From the NCBI GenBank assembly GCA_937967505.1, contig CALCJM010000004.1:1-64000 (forward strand): a stretch of DNA of 64,000 nucleotides. Direction: 5' to 3'. The position numbers and the translations under genes were made by a program. The stretch is from an uncultured Pirellulaceae bacterium. GTDB lineage: Bacteria; Planctomycetota; Planctomycetia; Pirellulales; Pirellulaceae. Positions 37,404-46,952 of the stretch are shown in pieces (within the stretch, counting starts at the first letter, position 1; each line of letters starts with the position of its first letter). The notes below the pieces were generated by a model. It was not told the origin of the DNA. It saw nothing but the letters and a program-made list of their open reading frames with translations, and ran no database searches.

Positions 37404-38918
37404 CTATACACTGACCATTGGCAATACGTTTGCAAACAGCAGCGTCATCAGCATTGCCACGATGCCAAGGATCGCCAGCAGTGGGGTCCATGTCTTGAGC
37501 CCCTCCGTTTCGGTGAGCCCGCCCATTTTGGCGAAGATCCAAAACCCACTGTCATTCATCCACGAACCAACCAAACTGCCGGCACCAATGGCGGCGGCCA
37601 GATAGGCCGGATGATAGCCCAATTCTTTCGACTTGGTTGCCGCATCGACTGCCGGTTGGTTGACGATGTCCGGGTAAACAATTGCCGCAATCATACTGGA
37701 GGTGACGATCAACGCTGTTGTGCTACTGCCTTGAGCGAATTTAACCAATGCCGCAACGCCGAAGGACAACAGCAATAAACCCATCCCCGTCGCGGACGTG
37801 TCGCCGAATTGGGCACTGATGGCTTCGGCGATCTGGGCGTTTTTCAGCATCTTGCCAAAGGCACCGCCGGCACACGTAATCAACACGATCACCCCACCAC
37901 TCATTAATGCTGTCTCCACGTTGGCCGAAAACTGGTTGACGGTCGGTTTGCGAAAATTCCAGTAGGTCCACATTGCAATCAGTGTGGCTAGAAACAGTGT
38001 AAAGGTTGGGTTACCAATAAAATCGATTACTGAAGGGTCGGGAATTCGCTCCAGCAGCCAAGTAGGAAGCAGCGGATAGAAACTTGTCATCGAAATCAAG
38101 ACGATCGGGAGTAGAATTGGCAGCATCGAAAGCCCCAGTGAGGGAAGTTCGTTATCGGGAATGGGTGCGTGCGCGGTGGCGTCATCGGTGCTGCCGGACA
38201 GATCGGCACTGGCTGGAGGTTTCAGATTGGGCATTCGGCTGTCGGCGAAAGAAGCAAATGCCATACCGGCGATCGCTGCGGGGAATCCGACCAGGCAACC
38301 AACAAACATCATCATTCCGACACTTACCTTTAGGGTGTCCGCTGCCAATAGAGGTCCGGGCGTTGGAGGAACCAGTGCATGGGCCGTCGCACAGCATCCG
38401 ATCGCCAGCAGAAACTTCAAATAGTTTTTACCAAGTTTCTGATAGAGGCTTCTGGCGAGAGGAACCATCAGATAAAAGACGGTATCAAAAAAAACAGGCA
38501 TGGCCAAAACAAAACCACCGGACATCAACGCTGTGGCGGCTCGGTCTTCGCCAAACCAGCCCAATAATTTTCGTACGACCCGGTCTGCTGCCCCGCTTTC
38601 GACCATCGCCATGCCGATGATTGACGCCAGTGCAATCAGAATCCCCACTCCTTTGGCCGTATCGCCAAAGCCCTGCATCACGCTGGTCATTTTCTCACCC
38701 CAGGGGCCGGGTGACATGACGCTGACAACAATTGCCGCTGCGATCAAAGAGATAAATGCGTTCAGCTTAAGGACAACTATTCCACCGATGACGACGATCA
38801 GGCCGGCCAGCATGATGAAGAACGGGTACAACGACGCTACCTCCGCTGCCATTTCGTTGCCTGCATTAACAAGTGTCGGGCTGTCCAAATTCGCCAAAGG
38901 CATGATGACTTCAATCAT
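37404..38918 (-). CDS. GntP-family sugar-acid:H+ symporter
   Basis: 504 aa, about twelve to fourteen hydrophobic segments. It belongs to the gluconate permease (GntP) family: PGPWG near the N-terminus, then FDTVFYLMVPLARSLY, CCATAHALVPPTPGPLLAAD and FAQGSSTTALIVTSSMI, all characteristic. It would import a sugar acid, and next to a xylonate dehydratase the likely substrate is xylonate. The ATG at 38918 is followed by a second Met at residue 6. The gene is divergent from the FAH-type dehydratase gene, with 130 bp between the starts. Confidence 0.92.
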   Translation of the reverse strand: MIEVIMPLANLDSPTLVNAGNEMAAEVASLYPFFIMLAGLIVVIGGIVVLKLNAFISLIAAAIVVSVMSPGPWGEKMTSVMQGFGDTAKGVGILIALASIIGMAMVESGAADRVVRKLLGWFGEDRAATALMSGGFVLAMPVFFDTVFYLMVPLARSLYQKLGKNYLKFLLAIGCCATAHALVPPTPGPLLAADTLKVSVGMMMFVGCLVGFPAAIAGMAFASFADSRMPNLKPPASADLSGSTDDATAHAPIPDNELPSLGLSMLPILLPIVLISMTSFYPLLPTWLLERIPDPSVIDFIGNPTFTLFLATLIAMWTYWNFRKPTVNQFSANVETALMSGGVIVLITCAGGAFGKMLKNAQIAEAISAQFGDTSATGMGLLLLSFGVAALVKFAQGSSTTALIVTSSMIAAIVYPDIVNQPAVDAATKSKELGYHPAYLAAAIGAGSLVGSWMNDSGFWIFAKMGGLTETEGLKTWTPLLAILGIVAMLMTLLFANVLPMVSV

Positions 38919-38951
38919 TTTATCTCGGTAAAGCGGAGAGAGGGCTGAGGG

Positions 38952-38971
38952 TCACTGGAACCTGCCAGTGA
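38952..38971. promoter_or_regulatory. Inverted repeat in the divergent promoter region (candidate operator)
   Basis: TCACTGG-AACCTG-CCAGTGA, perfect 7-bp arms and a 6-nt spacer, 34 bp upstream of the permease start codon. Confidence 0.5.
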
Positions 38972-39012
38972 ATGGTTAGCCTGTATCTTAGGTTCGATTT
39001 TCAGTGCAAACA

Positions 39013-39025
39013 ATCGTCAGACGAT
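39013..39025. promoter_or_regulatory. Palindrome in the divergent promoter region (candidate operator)
   Basis: ATCGTC-A-GACGAT, a perfect 6+1+6 palindrome, 24 bp before the first in-frame start of the FAH-type gene. Size and symmetry fit a dimeric repressor such as a GntR-type protein, but no regulator gene is nearby. Confidence 0.5.
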
Positions 39026-39048
39026 CCCAAGAATGAAATTCATCGGAT

Positions 39049-39942
39049 ATGATGAACTTTTTGAACCGCTCATTCACCCCCCGCACTTTCCGGCTCATTG
39101 TCATGCTGCTTTATAAAACCCAATCATCGGCCGTTGTCCACCATGAGGGGGCCTGGTATGCGGTTGACCGACCCTGGAATGAATTGGTCAACGATGAAAA
39201 CCTGTACGATACTCTTTCGGCATTGATTGGATCGAAGACTTCCGAAGTCAGCCCTGCCCTGGCCGATGGCATCCCCGCCAACACGGTGGCTCCGATCAAC
39301 AACCAGGAAATATGGGCTGCCGGGGTGACGTACTTTCGCAGCAAAACTGCCCGGATGGAAGAGTCACAGGATGCGGGTGGCGGTGATTTTTACGACCGGG
39401 TCTACGATGCAGTAAGGCCCGAAATCTTTTTGAAAGCGACAGCCCAACGAACCGTTGGTCCGGGGCAGGAAATGCATCGCCGCACGGACTCTCAATGGAT
39501 CGTGCCGGAGCCCGAGTTGACACTGGTGATCGCGCGGTCAGGAAAAGTCATTGGGTATACGATTGGCAATGATCTTAGTTGCCGTGACATTGAAGGTGAG
39601 AATCCGTTGTACTTGCCTCAGGCAAAATCGTTTGACCGCTGTGCCTCGATTGGGCCAGCCATTCTGGTTTCAAAGCAGCCCCCGGCAAACGAGGCTCAAA
39701 TAAGAATGAAAATTGTGCGCGGTAGCGATGTGGTGTTTGAGGACAAAACAGAAATTGCACAAATAAAACGAGAGTTTACAGAACTGACGGAGTTTCTTTT
39801 TCGGGATAATTCGCATCCTGACGGGTGCTTGTTGATGACAGGAACCGGCATCGTTCCCCCTGATGAATTCGCGCTTCAGCGCGGCGATGTGGTTGAAATT
39901 GAGATTGATGGAATCGGCAGACTGGTGAATATCATGGATTGA
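39049..39942 (+). CDS. FAH-fold 2-keto-3-deoxy-pentonate (xylonate/arabinonate) dehydratase
   Basis: 297 aa from the ATG at 39049. The family homology starts at MLLYKTQSS, so ATG 39103 (279 aa) is an equally good start. The fumarylacetoacetate-hydrolase fold is clear: [41 protein letters not shown] (metal-binding Glu residues) and [20 protein letters not shown]. This pattern is close to archaeal 2-dehydro-3-deoxy-D-arabinonate dehydratase (KdaD), about 298 aa, which forms 2-oxoglutarate semialdehyde. The next gene, encoding a semialdehyde dehydrogenase, begins within 60 bp, supporting that reaction. Confidence 0.85.
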   Translation: MMNFLNRSFTPRTFRLIVMLLYKTQSSAVVHHEGAWYAVDRPWNELVNDENLYDTLSALIGSKTSEVSPALADGIPANTVAPINNQEIWAAGVTYFRSKTARMEESQDAGGGDFYDRVYDAVRPEIFLKATAQRTVGPGQEMHRRTDSQWIVPEPELTLVIARSGKVIGYTIGNDLSCRDIEGENPLYLPQAKSFDRCASIGPAILVSKQPPANEAQIRMKIVRGSDVVFEDKTEIAQIKREFTELTEFLFRDNSHPDGCLLMTGTGIVPPDEFALQRGDVVEIEIDGIGRLVNIMD

Positions 39943-39995
39943 AGTTACCGAAATATCGTAACACCCAACCGAAGAAAATAATTGACGAGGACATT

Positions 39996-41528
39996 GTGGA
40001 AGTAACGGGACAACATTTTATTGCGGGCCAGCGGGTTGCGTCGGCAACAGAAACCTTTCAGGCTGTCAATCCAGCGACCAATGAAACGCTGGATGCCCGG
40101 TTTGTGGAAGTCACGAAAGCGGAAATTGATCAGGCAATGACCGCAGCTGATAAGACTTACGATGCGCTACAGACTGCCGACAGCGCGACCATTGCCAGTT
40201 TGCTGGAGGCAATCGCCGATGGCCTCGAGACTGTCGGCGATGCACTTTTGGATCGGGCTCATGCAGAAACGGCACTACCGATGGGACGTTTGAATGGCGA
40301 ACGTGCCCGGACCTGCAATCAGACTCGCATTTTCGCAGATCTGACAAGAAAAGACCTGTGGCGACAACCGCGCATTGACCGGGGCGATTCTGAACGCGTG
40401 CCGCCCAAACCGGATGTGCGAACGATGTTGTACGGTGTTGGTCCAGTGGTGGTGTTTGGTGCCAGTAATTTTCCATTGGCGATTTCAGTCGCCGGAACCG
40501 ATACGGTTTCTGCACTGGCCGCCCGTTGTCCGGTTATCGTCAAAGCTCATCCTGCTCATCCGGGAACGTGTGAGATGATTGCGTCGGTGATTTCTACAGC
40601 TGTTAAAAAAATTGGATTACCGGCGGGCACGTTTTCGATGGTTCAGGGGAAGTCGAATCGGAGCGGTGTCGATCTGGTTCAGCATGAGAAAGCTGCGGCC
40701 GTTGCATTTACGGGGTCACTTCAAGGGGGGCGCGCGTTGTTTGATGCCGTTAACCAACGGAAGAATCCAGTTCCTTTCTACGCTGAAATGGGAAGCCTCA
40801 ATCCGGTCTTTTTGCTGCCCGGTGCGTTGGAACAACGCGCCGACGAAATTGCGACCGGATATATCCAATCGGTCAATCTGGGGGTGGGACAGTTCTGTAC
40901 CAACCCGGGAGCCGTTTTGGGACTGGAAGGTGAGAATCTTGAATCATTTTTGTCGGCCGTGAAAGTGGCTGCGGCGAAAGTTCCACCGGCGACGATGCTG
41001 CATCCGGGCATTCACGCCGCATTTGAACAAGGGCAACAACGCATCATTAGCGTTGATGCCGTAAAACGCATTGGAGGATCCAGCCAACCACCTGTAGCCG
41101 ACTCCCATCAGGCCAGTTGCAATATCTACGAAGCTGACATTAGTCAGGTCGGGCAGCAGGAAGTTTCCGAAGAGATATTCGGCCCCAGTTCCATTGTGTT
41201 CAAGTGTCAGTCGGTGGAACAGATGGTTGAGTACGCCAAAAGCCTCGACGGTCATTTAACGGCGACGATACATGGTAGCGATGAGGATCTGAAAAACAGC
41301 GCAGCATTGGTACGAATTCTTCAACGTAAAGTTGGACGAATTGTATTCAATGGTTTTCCAACCGGAATTGAGGTCTGTAACGCGATGCATCATGGCGGCC
41401 CCTATCCAGCCACCACTCACAGTTTTTTTACTTCGATTGGTCATCAGTCGATCTACCGGTTTACCAAACCAGTTTGTTTTCAGGGGTTTCCGGCAAATTG
41501 TTTGCCGGAACAACTCAGATCATCATAG
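39996..41528 (+). CDS. 2-oxoglutarate semialdehyde (2,5-dioxovalerate) dehydrogenase
   Basis: 510 aa, NAD(P)-dependent aldehyde dehydrogenase. The nucleophile Cys301 lies in GQFCTNPG, and the general-base Glu in AEMGSLNPVF; FGASNFPLAIS and KAHPAHPGT are in the cofactor domain. This subgroup (NPVF, GQFCTNPG) is typical of KGSA dehydrogenases. The frame extends upstream to a TTG at 39939, overlapping the previous stop, but the GTG at 39996 has GAGG five bases upstream and begins MEVTGQHFIAGQRV, as in homologues. It oxidises the semialdehyde to 2-oxoglutarate for the TCA cycle. Confidence 0.9.
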   Translation: MEVTGQHFIAGQRVASATETFQAVNPATNETLDARFVEVTKAEIDQAMTAADKTYDALQTADSATIASLLEAIADGLETVGDALLDRAHAETALPMGRLNGERARTCNQTRIFADLTRKDLWRQPRIDRGDSERVPPKPDVRTMLYGVGPVVVFGASNFPLAISVAGTDTVSALAARCPVIVKAHPAHPGTCEMIASVISTAVKKIGLPAGTFSMVQGKSNRSGVDLVQHEKAAAVAFTGSLQGGRALFDAVNQRKNPVPFYAEMGSLNPVFLLPGALEQRADEIATGYIQSVNLGVGQFCTNPGAVLGLEGENLESFLSAVKVAAAKVPPATMLHPGIHAAFEQGQQRIISVDAVKRIGGSSQPPVADSHQASCNIYEADISQVGQQEVSEEIFGPSSIVFKCQSVEQMVEYAKSLDGHLTATIHGSDEDLKNSAALVRILQRKVGRIVFNGFPTGIEVCNAMHHGGPYPATTHSFFTSIGHQSIYRFTKPVCFQGFPANCLPEQLRSS

Positions 41529-41545
41529 TTGTCGTGCGGAACAAC

Positions 41546-41583
41546 AAAAAAGCGCCCGTCGGTGTTCGACGCGTGCTCTTTCT
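41546..41583. terminator. Bidirectional terminator between convergent genes
   Basis: AAAAAAGCGCCCGTCG-GTGTT-CGACGCGTGCTCTTT: an imperfect GC-rich stem with an A-run on one side and a T-run on the other, midway between the aldehyde dehydrogenase and the histidine kinase genes. The form is that of a Rho-independent terminator working in both directions. Confidence 0.75.
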
Positions 41584-41616
41584 GAAACTCTGAAACGCAA
41601 TGTTTGATGCCGGGAG

Positions 41617-43362
41617 TCATTGCATTTGAGCCAAAGGTGTTGCGGGGGCGTCGTCGGAAGTCGTGGCCGACTGAATCGCAGCAGTGACCTCGGCGGGCAG
41701 TTGCTCGTCCGCGACCGAATCGCTGATGCTTTGCGTAGGTTCGTAGTGCTTACGCTCTTTTGGCTTCACTGGCAGAGTGAGCACAAACGAAGCTCCGGAT
41801 CCGAGGCCGGCGCTGGTGGCGATCAGTGATCCACCCATCTCTTTTGCCGTATTGGCGCTGCTGTGCAGACCAAATCCTTTGCCCTTGTCTTTGGTCGTGA
41901 ATCCATGGTTGAAGATACTGGTCAGGTGTTTGGGGTTGATCCCGACGCCGTTGTCCGAAATTTCGATCGTGAAGAAATCTTCTGCCGGTGTATCGATAGT
42001 GATGGTGATTTCTTTCTGACGCCTGTCATTGGTGTCCTCACAGGCATGTTTCGCGTTGCGAATCAGGTTAATTAAAATTTGCAGAACCTTGTGTTTTTCA
42101 ACATCAGCTTCGATGTCCTGTTTGTATTGCTTGATCACTTTGACACCCGACCGCTGGAGGGTACCCTCGCCGATCTGAATCGCATCTTCAACCAACGAAG
42201 CAATGTTCAAATGTTCCAAGATGTGCTTGGCACCGGCATACTCCTGCTGCATCGAGATGACCGTTTTAATGTGATCCAGATGCTTCCGCAGATTGTCGAA
42301 TTCATCCAGTAATTTTTGCTGAGTGTTTTCCAGTGTTTCGGCAGACAGCTTGATGAAGCCCGGCAAGACTTTGCCTTTGGGATCGTTCAGCAGGAAGCCG
42401 CTGGTATCGACATTTTCTTCCAAAAGTTGCGCTGCTTTGCGAAGATTGACCACATTTTGGTTTCGGATCAGGTCGCGCCCCATCGCGATGGAGACATTGA
42501 TACTGTTCAGTACGTTCCCGACATTGTGAATGACGTTGGTTGCGATCTCTGCCATGCCCGCCTGACGCGAAGCCTCGATCAGTTGTTTGTGTGTCTCCTC
42601 CAGCTTCAGTTCAGTTTGTTTCAGGTCCGTGATGTCCTTGCTGATTCCAAAGGTCCCGATGACATTGCCTTCTTCGTCGAACAAAGGCATCTTGGAGGAA
42701 ATAGCCCATGTGGAGATCCCGTCGCTGCGAACTTCTTCCTCGCACCGACCGTACATTGGCTCGCGCGTGGCAATGATTTTTTGTTCGTCTTCAAAGAAGC
42801 CCTGCGCGCAATCGAAATCCCAGAAGTCGAAATCGCTTTTGCCAATGAGACCTTCCATGTCCTTGGCACCCAGACGCTGAATCATGGAATCACTGACACG
42901 TGTGAATTTCGATGTCCGATCCTTGAAGTAGATGAAATCCTGGGTGTTCTTCATCAGGCTGTCAATCAAAATCTTCTCATAGCCCAAATAGTTGCAAACG
43001 TCTTCGATGCTGTAGTGGCCAACGATTCCTTCAAAAGTACCATCTTCGGAGTGAACCGGGTTGCACTCAACCGATACCGCGACGCTGGAGCTGCCGATCG
43101 AACAGCGCAACTGGGTGCGCGTTTGCGAATCCCGACTTTCGTAGGTTGCATCCTCAACTTCCGCCAGAATATCGGCCACGGCGTCTTCCAATACGATCTC
43201 GTTCAGCGTTGTGCCAAACGGCTGTGCCGATGTTTCGACACCAATATCTGCCAAGAAGGACTGGTTTGCCCATGTGAGCTTGCGGCCCTGATCACGGAAA
43301 TAGATCCGTTGCCGGGTTTTGTTGAAGAACTGTTGTTGATGCTGTGAAAGAGAATTAAACAT
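41617..43362 (-). CDS. PAS-PAS sensor histidine kinase
   Basis: 581 aa, no transmembrane segment, so it is probably a cytoplasmic sensor. Two PAS domains (about residues 10-120 and 140-260; the second has KDRTSKFTRVSD and FGISKDITDLK) are followed by a dimerisation helix with the phospho-accepting His279 in VIHNVGNVLNSI and an ATPase domain (NLIRNAKHAC N-box, ISDNGVGI, GFTTKDKGKGFGLHSS). The C-terminus after the ATPase is about 45 polar residues. The frame extends upstream into the preceding gene, so ATG 43362 is chosen. It follows the REC-HD-GYP gene by 64 bp; they form a likely pair. Confidence 0.92.
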   Translation of the reverse strand: MFNSLSQHQQQFFNKTRQRIYFRDQGRKLTWANQSFLADIGVETSAQPFGTTLNEIVLEDAVADILAEVEDATYESRDSQTRTQLRCSIGSSSVAVSVECNPVHSEDGTFEGIVGHYSIEDVCNYLGYEKILIDSLMKNTQDFIYFKDRTSKFTRVSDSMIQRLGAKDMEGLIGKSDFDFWDFDCAQGFFEDEQKIIATREPMYGRCEEEVRSDGISTWAISSKMPLFDEEGNVIGTFGISKDITDLKQTELKLEETHKQLIEASRQAGMAEIATNVIHNVGNVLNSINVSIAMGRDLIRNQNVVNLRKAAQLLEENVDTSGFLLNDPKGKVLPGFIKLSAETLENTQQKLLDEFDNLRKHLDHIKTVISMQQEYAGAKHILEHLNIASLVEDAIQIGEGTLQRSGVKVIKQYKQDIEADVEKHKVLQILINLIRNAKHACEDTNDRRQKEITITIDTPAEDFFTIEISDNGVGINPKHLTSIFNHGFTTKDKGKGFGLHSSANTAKEMGGSLIATSAGLGSGASFVLTLPVKPKERKHYEPTQSISDSVADEQLPAEVTAAIQSATTSDDAPATPLAQMQ

Positions 43363-43426
43363 GATGCTGATTGACAGGTTGGGTTCCGGGGATTTTTCGA
43401 TTGGTGGCGGCTTGCCAACGGCATCG

Positions 43427-44695
43427 TCAGGCTGTGGGGACTGGTTGTGCGATTCCCTGTTGCAATAATTCTGCGACCAAAGGAAGTTTTGGCGACTCTT
43501 TGGGAGCCTCGGCACGATTTTTAAAATCTTCCCAACATGCCTGAAATGCTTCGATAATCTCGGGATCAAAATGCTTGCCAGATTCGGCAATTATCAAATC
43601 TCGTGCACTTTCAGGTGCCATCGCACGTTTGTAGACGCGCTCTGATGTCAAAGCGTCAAAGACGTCGGCAACAGCAACAATCCTTGCTGACAGCGGGATG
43701 TCGAGGCCTTTGGTACCGTGCGGATAGCCCGAGCCATCAAATTTTTCATGGTGGTAACGGGCGATTTCAGCAGCCAACGAGAGAAACTTACAGGACTTCG
43801 ACTTGAGGGCCGAATCTTCGAGTGCCTCCGCGCCGATGCGTGAATGCTGTTTCATAATTTCGAATTCATCTGGTGTCAGCCGGCCAGGCTTCAGCAGCAC
43901 GCTGTCAGGAATACCGACCTTGCCAATGTCGTGCAAAATACTTGAACGGCAAAGTTGAGTCCGATAGGTGTCGTCGATCTGATCCTGATAAGGACCGTTT
44001 TCTGCCAGCCAGTTGACCAGCATTCCGGTGTAGCCCTCGATGCGTTCCAGATGCTCTCCGGTTTCCGGGTCACGCGATTCTGCAAGACGGGCAAGTGTGA
44101 AAAACACAAGATCACGCGTCTCAAACATTTCGCGGGTACGTTGTTCAACGCGCTTTTCCAGTTGCTGTGTGTTTTCGTTGATCAGTTGGTTCAAACCCCA
44201 GCGCGCCGTTTGCGAGGCAGCGACTTGCCGAAGTTCCAGCGTGTCGAAGGGCTTCTTCAGAATAAGTAACTGATCGGTTCGTTCGAGCTCTTGAGAGATT
44301 TCCTCCCATGAGTGATCCGAGTATGCGGTACAGAGAACCACGGGCAGGTCTGGATCAACTTCCCAAATTCGTTTTGCGGTTTCCACACCATCCCAGCCGG
44401 GGGGCATGCGGACATCAATAAATGCACAGGCATAAGGAGTGCCGTTTTTGAGACTTTCTTCAACCATGCTCAGCCCCTGTGCGCCCTGAAGCGCTGAATC
44501 CAGTTGGTAAACCCGTTCAGAGAGTTCGTCCTGGAAACGTTCATGGCAGGCTTCGGAAGTATCGTCCCCAAACAGAAAGTCGGCGGCTTCGGCCAGTTGA
44601 AGATCATTCGCTTCACCACTGAGAACCTTTCGGTAGTCCTCATGAATGGCTTCGTTATCATCGATGGTCAAAATTCGGAAGATGCGTGTGTTCAT
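43427..44695 (-). CDS. Response regulator with HD-GYP domain
   Basis: 422 aa. An N-terminal receiver domain (ILTIDDNEAIHEDY, phospho-acceptor Asp in FIDVRMPPGWDG, then VLCTAYSD and LKKPFD) and a C-terminal HD-GYP domain (HDIGKVGIPDSVLLKPGRL, QHSRIGAEAL, HHEKFDGSGYPHGTKG). HD-GYP proteins hydrolyse cyclic-di-GMP; all motif residues look intact, so it is probably active. The receiver carries an extra stretch of about 40 residues after the first strand. ATG 44695 is preferred over an upstream TTG-type start. It is transcribed just before the kinase gene. Confidence 0.92.
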   Translation of the reverse strand: MNTRIFRILTIDDNEAIHEDYRKVLSGEANDLQLAEAADFLFGDDTSEACHERFQDELSERVYQLDSALQGAQGLSMVEESLKNGTPYACAFIDVRMPPGWDGVETAKRIWEVDPDLPVVLCTAYSDHSWEEISQELERTDQLLILKKPFDTLELRQVAASQTARWGLNQLINENTQQLEKRVEQRTREMFETRDLVFFTLARLAESRDPETGEHLERIEGYTGMLVNWLAENGPYQDQIDDTYRTQLCRSSILHDIGKVGIPDSVLLKPGRLTPDEFEIMKQHSRIGAEALEDSALKSKSCKFLSLAAEIARYHHEKFDGSGYPHGTKGLDIPLSARIVAVADVFDALTSERVYKRAMAPESARDLIIAESGKHFDPEIIEAFQACWEDFKNRAEAPKESPKLPLVAELLQQGIAQPVPTA

Positions 44696-44919
44696 GCTTG
44701 TCCGGTGGGGTGGTAGAAGCAATTGGAAGGGTGTAAAACGCCGTCAAGGTTTACGTGGGGATCCTTATTGCTGAAAGCTAGGACACGATAAATCCCTCGT
44801 ATGGGGTTATTTAAGTATTTTGCTAACATGACTCCCCGCCAGGTCTGATTGACCCGCGTGCGCCTGATATCCGTTACAATCGCACTAAAACATGTCCAAA
44901 AACCGGAGCGAAGGCAGGC

Positions 44920-45693
44920 GTGACCAGGATTTTATTGACCAATGACGATGGCTGGGACGCCCCCGGGATAGCCGCACTGGAAGAGATCCTGACTGAATTT
45001 GGCCGGGTCACCGTCGTCGCGCCGGCAACGCCGCAGTCCGGTATCAGCCACCAAATGACCTTCGAAGTTCCAATGGCGTTGGCGCAATACGCAACCAACG
45101 GCTGGCACCTGTCAGGGACACCAGCGGACTGCGCGCGTGTTGGCATGAGCCAACTGGGGCAGAGTTTCGATTGGGTATTTTCTGGAATCAACAATGGCGG
45201 CAACCTTGGCGTCGATTTTTTCATCTCCGGGACCGTGGCGGCGGCCCGGGAGGCAACCTTTTTCGGGGCGAAGGCCGTGGCAATTTCTCAGCATCGATTG
45301 AACTATCCGGAGGCTTTTGACTGGAGCAAGTCAAAGACGCTTGCGCGTCGGGTCATTGAGGAATTGATGACCAAAGAAGAGTTTAAATCCGGGCACTTGG
45401 CAAACATTAACTTGCCCGATTGTTCTCACCGAGACTTGGAGGCTGTCTCCATCATTGAGTGTTCAAGAGACACCAATCCGCTACCGTTTGAATATCGTAA
45501 GGCGGCAGCGGATGAAATTGCCAGAGACCCCAACTTCGGTCAACGTGAAAATTTTGACCACCTGGAATCCGAACGACGGAGGAGCCTAGTTTATTGTGGC
45601 ATTTACAATTCCAGAAAACGCGATGCCGGGAAAGATATCGATGTCTGCCTGAACGGCGACGTTGCGGTTACTTGGAGTCTGTTGCAGGACTGA
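44920..45693 (+). CDS. surE: 5'/3'-nucleotidase SurE
   Basis: 257 aa. SurE family metal-dependent nucleoside monophosphatase: N-terminal ILLTNDDGWDAPGI (metal-binding Asp-Asp), GTPADCARV, SGINNGGNLGVDFFISGTVAAAREA. The start is GTG at 44920, preceded by AAGGCAGG. Family members act on nucleoside monophosphates and are linked to stress survival. It stands alone, divergent from the regulator gene and convergent with the epimerase gene. Confidence 0.95.
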   Translation: MTRILLTNDDGWDAPGIAALEEILTEFGRVTVVAPATPQSGISHQMTFEVPMALAQYATNGWHLSGTPADCARVGMSQLGQSFDWVFSGINNGGNLGVDFFISGTVAAAREATFFGAKAVAISQHRLNYPEAFDWSKSKTLARRVIEELMTKEEFKSGHLANINLPDCSHRDLEAVSIIECSRDTNPLPFEYRKAAADEIARDPNFGQRENFDHLESERRRSLVYCGIYNSRKRDAGKDIDVCLNGDVAVTWSLLQD

Positions 45694-45732
45694 ATTGGGG
45701 ACCAAACGCCAATCGAGCATTCTGATGCAACG

Positions 45733-46719
45733 TTAAGGCAATTTGATACCGGCAGACCATGGCAAGTTTTTCTTGTGCCATTCAACACAGTGGGCCAATC
45801 CATCATCCAGTGAGACCGTCGGCCGCCAGCCAAGCAGTTTTTCGGCTTTGGTGATGTCGGCCCAAGTCGATTTAATGTCTGCTTTATGGGATGGTTTGTT
45901 GACGATATTCGCTTTTTTGCCCAACAACCCCTCCAGTTTTTCAATGATGGTGTTGAGAGTGACCGGCCGGTTTCCCCCGCCGAGATTGATGATTTCGTAG
46001 CCTACGGGCCGAGTGGCCGCGATCGTACCGCGTGCAATATCATCGACATAGGTAAAATCGCGCGACTGAGATCCGTCTCCAAAAAGTTCGATGGGAGTGC
46101 CTGCATCGATCCATTTAATGAAGCGGAAAATGGACATGTCTGGCCGGCCGGCCGGGCCGTAGACCGTGAAGTATCGGACGACCGAAACATCGATCTCATA
46201 AAGGAAGTGGTGCGCGTACGCCATCACTTCAGCGGCTTTTTTTGAGGCAGCGTAGGGCGAGATTGGCGTATTGACGGCGAGTGTTTCTGTAAATGGAATT
46301 TTCTGCCCAGCGTACAGCGACGATGTGGACGCCAGCACGTATTTTTTGATGCCGCGCCGTTGCATTGCTTCCAACAAGTATAAATTTGCCATGGCATTGG
46401 TGGTCATGTAGACCACCGGGTTGTCCATGCTGTACCGCACGCCCGCTCTAGCTGCCAGATTGATGACTGCGTCAAATGCGTGAGTATCGAAGATCTTGTT
46501 CAAGGATTCTTGATCTTCCAGATCTTCGGTGTAGAAAGTGAAATTGTCGTCGGCCAGCAGTTTTTCAAGGCGATGCTGCTTCAGCGAGACATCGTAGTAG
46601 TCGTTCAAATTGTCAACGCCAACAACCGTGTGCCCGTCTCCTAATAGAAAACTGGCGACGCGATTGGCAATAAAGCCCGCACATCCTGTGACGAGGAAAT
46701 TTTGGTGCGGTTTTTCCAT
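45733..46719 (-). CDS. NAD-dependent nucleotide-sugar epimerase, UDP-glucuronate 4-epimerase-like
   Basis: 328 aa, extended short-chain dehydrogenase. Gly-rich VTGCAGFIANRVA near the start binds NAD; the catalytic YxxxK is in SPYAASKKAAE; the segment NDYYDVSLKQHRLEKL is typical for UDP-glucuronate 4-epimerases, which make UDP-galacturonate for surface polysaccharides. The first Gly-rich motif reads GCAGFIA rather than GxxGFIG. A longer frame starts at 46836; ATG 46719 starts the Rossmann fold and is preferred. It is the last gene of the polysaccharide locus, separated from it by the large FAD protein. Confidence 0.9.
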   Translation of the reverse strand: MEKPHQNFLVTGCAGFIANRVASFLLGDGHTVVGVDNLNDYYDVSLKQHRLEKLLADDNFTFYTEDLEDQESLNKIFDTHAFDAVINLAARAGVRYSMDNPVVYMTTNAMANLYLLEAMQRRGIKKYVLASTSSLYAGQKIPFTETLAVNTPISPYAASKKAAEVMAYAHHFLYEIDVSVVRYFTVYGPAGRPDMSIFRFIKWIDAGTPIELFGDGSQSRDFTYVDDIARGTIAATRPVGYEIINLGGGNRPVTLNTIIEKLEGLLGKKANIVNKPSHKADIKSTWADITKAEKLLGWRPTVSLDDGLAHCVEWHKKNLPWSAGIKLP

Positions 46720-46952
46720 AGATTGATGTGATAGGTTTGTAAGAGACGATTGAACTGCCGCAGTCCGATCGATGGTAGCGTTTGGGAACGTCAACGCCAA
46801 CAATGAAACCCGAAAACTGGCGAAAACCACCGACATGTCCCGTGAACTTTTGTTGACACGAAATCGACAAAGTAATGCTGTCTAAATAGAAATCGGTCTC
46901 CCGAGACTCTCACGAATCAAGAGTGCCGCAGCAGGGAAAACGTGAGCCGGAT

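Noticed and set aside
42316-43347. + strand open frame (343 codons) opposite the histidine kinase gene
   Set aside because: The - strand has intact PAS and kinase motifs over the same bases; the + frame resembles no protein.
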